From the NCBI RefSeq assembly GCF_003675385.1, contig NZ_RCWZ01000002.1:1364001-1428000 (forward strand): 64,000 nucleotides of DNA. The letters are read 5' to 3'. Below are positions 63,398 to 64,000 of the stretch, piece by piece (within the stretch, counting starts at the first letter, position 1; each line of letters starts with the position of its first letter). The translations under genes were made by a program, and so were the position numbers. The notes beneath the pieces are model-generated. The model did not search any database, was not told the origin of the DNA, and was given only the letters and a program-made list of their open reading frames with translations. This DNA is from Mucilaginibacter kameinonensis. GTDB taxonomy: Bacteria > Bacteroidota > Bacteroidia > Sphingobacteriales > Sphingobacteriaceae.

Positions 63398-63467
63398 GGG
63401 AAAAGCGATGCTTTTCCCCGGTCATTAAAACAACGAAACAGGGATCGATTGGCGTTGAGCCTGTTTC
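63398..63467 (+). other. Two intercistronic hairpins between the FGE gene and the 58-codon ORF
   Basis: GGGAAAAGC-GAT-GCTTTTCCC (63398-63418, perfect 9-bp stem) and GAAACAGG / CCTGTTTC (63435-63442 and 63460-63467, perfect 8-bp stem). Neither is followed by a T run, so they suggest mRNA processing, stability or a leader fold for susC rather than termination. Confidence 0.6.
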
Positions 63468-63495
63468 AATGGTGTCATTTTAACTATTCAAATCT

Positions 63496-63672
63496 ATGCA
63501 AAATATTGCAAACGAGGCGAGGGGCTATGTTTTGCCCTTTACCTTGCCGGCAGCATCATTTACGCTGCAAATAATTGAGGATGCTTTTCATCCGCAGCAA
63601 TTGTATATGCCGTTTAACGCGGTTGCTGATCAGTCGTCCGGTTTTTCATCATTTAAAAACCCGTCGACATGA
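63496..63672 (+). CDS. Possible 58-codon ORF translationally coupled to susC
   Basis: ATG 63496, TGA at 63670-63672 overlapping the susC ATG (ATGA). The peptide starts MQNIANEARGYVLPFTLPAASF and ends SSFKNPST, with no signal, membrane segment or recognised domain. It could be a true small protein or a leader frame that brings ribosomes to susC. It might also be chance. Confidence 0.4.
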   Translation: MQNIANEARGYVLPFTLPAASFTLQIIEDAFHPQQLYMPFNAVADQSSGFSSFKNPST

Positions 63673-64000
63673 AAAAACTTTTATTAATCCCATTCCTGTT
63701 GCTTATCGGGTTTCCACTGTTGATAATCGCGCAGCAAACCCAGCCTACCATCAATTCACATTTGGTTGGGCGTGTAATAGATAGCGCAACCCGCGAGCCA
63801 TTGCCTGGCGCTGTGGTTAAAATTCAAGGCACTACACACGTAGTTTCAACGGATATTGAAGGTAAATTCAGTTTTGTTACCGGTCAGAAGTTTCCGTATA
63901 AGCTCATCATCACCTTCACCGGATACGAAAAAAAGGAGTTTATAGCCGATGGCAGCCCGGTTGAAATTAAACTGAAAGATGCCCAGACACAACTCAACCA
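63669..64000 (+). CDS. SusC/RagA-type TonB-dependent receptor (N-terminal part, cut by window edge)
   Basis: The frame opens at ATG 63669 and runs off the right edge after ~110 residues. Signal peptide LLLIPFLLLIGFPLLIIAQ, then a carboxypeptidase-like domain (LVGRVIDSATREPLPGAVVKIQGTTHVVSTDIEGKFSF, LIITFTGYEKKEF, EIKLKDAQTQLN). No STN domain precedes it. It probably imports a sulfated substrate, given the FGE gene upstream (inference); its SusD and sulfatases would lie beyond the window. Confidence 0.88.
   Translation, partial: MKKLLLIPFLLLIGFPLLIIAQQTQPTINSHLVGRVIDSATREPLPGAVVKIQGTTHVVSTDIEGKFSFVTGQKFPYKLIITFTGYEKKEFIADGSPVEIKLKDAQTQLN

Noticed and set aside
63441..63452. ATCGAT-containing site as a third copy of the AATCGATTG operator.
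   Set aside because: The flanks do not form the palindrome; only the 6-bp core matches.

Overview
The window looks like a chromosomal segment of a Sphingobacteriaceae-type Bacteroidetes (a Mucilaginibacter-like soil glycan degrader is my best guess; genus not proven). The reasons are four SusC-type TonB receptors (three paired with SusD lipoproteins, one cut by the window edge), two ECF sigma/FecR pairs, an UpxY-type NusG paralogue, a CHU_C/T9SS-sorted protein, TAnnTTTG promoter boxes and few Shine-Dalgarno sequences. I saw no rRNA, tRNA, CRISPR array, insertion sequence or prophage.

Layout. (1) 1-8800, minus strand: exopolysaccharide cluster: wza-like export lipoprotein, Wzc-like tyrosine autokinase, a 626-bp gap holding four copies of a ~122-bp repeat, UpxY-like antiterminator, UDP-sugar dehydrogenase, MOP flippase, DegT aminotransferase and a GT2 glycosyltransferase that runs off the left edge. 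(2) 9111-12624: glmS and a divergent phytase-like secreted lipoprotein. (3) 13042-24942: susCD, two DUF1080 (3-keto-disaccharide hydrolase family) proteins, a propeller-cytochrome c protein, an MFS transporter and a FadR-type GntR regulator; the combination suggests oxidative (3-keto) glycoside breakdown. (4) 25128-33629: ECF sigma, FecR, STN-type susC, susD and a fused GDPD/PI-PLC-like plus alkaline phosphatase enzyme. (5) 33805-35700: T9SS-exported Ig-repeat protein. (6) 36365-41185: glpF-glpK-glpD and a divergent DeoR/GlpR regulator with an excellent operator candidate. (7) 41190-50923: LacI regulator divergent from ECF sigma, FecR, STN-type susC, susD and a GH29 alpha-L-fucosidase. (8) 51124-58445: a six-gene minus-strand operon with two ABC transporter modules, a YtrA-type GntR regulator and a permease fused to a catalytically degenerate M1 peptidase domain. 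(9) 58569-60367: small acidic protein, exonuclease III and a membrane-anchored unknown protein. (10) 60601-64000: a 28-codon leader ORF ending in four Cys codons, two tiny membrane proteins, a fatty-acid hydroxylase, a true formylglycine-generating enzyme with both active-site cysteines, a 58-codon ORF coupled to the next gene, and the start of another susC.

How parts work together. Regions 3, 4 and 7 are nutrient-uptake loci, each with a hairpin just after susD and before the enzyme genes. Region 4 could release glycerol and phosphate that region 6 could use. Region 10 looks like the front of a sulfatase/sulfur-scavenging locus, and the Cys-rich leader ORF is my best candidate for an undescribed control element. 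Two families of dispersed palindromes (22.8/33.7 kb and 36.3/59.7 kb) sit at gene ends.
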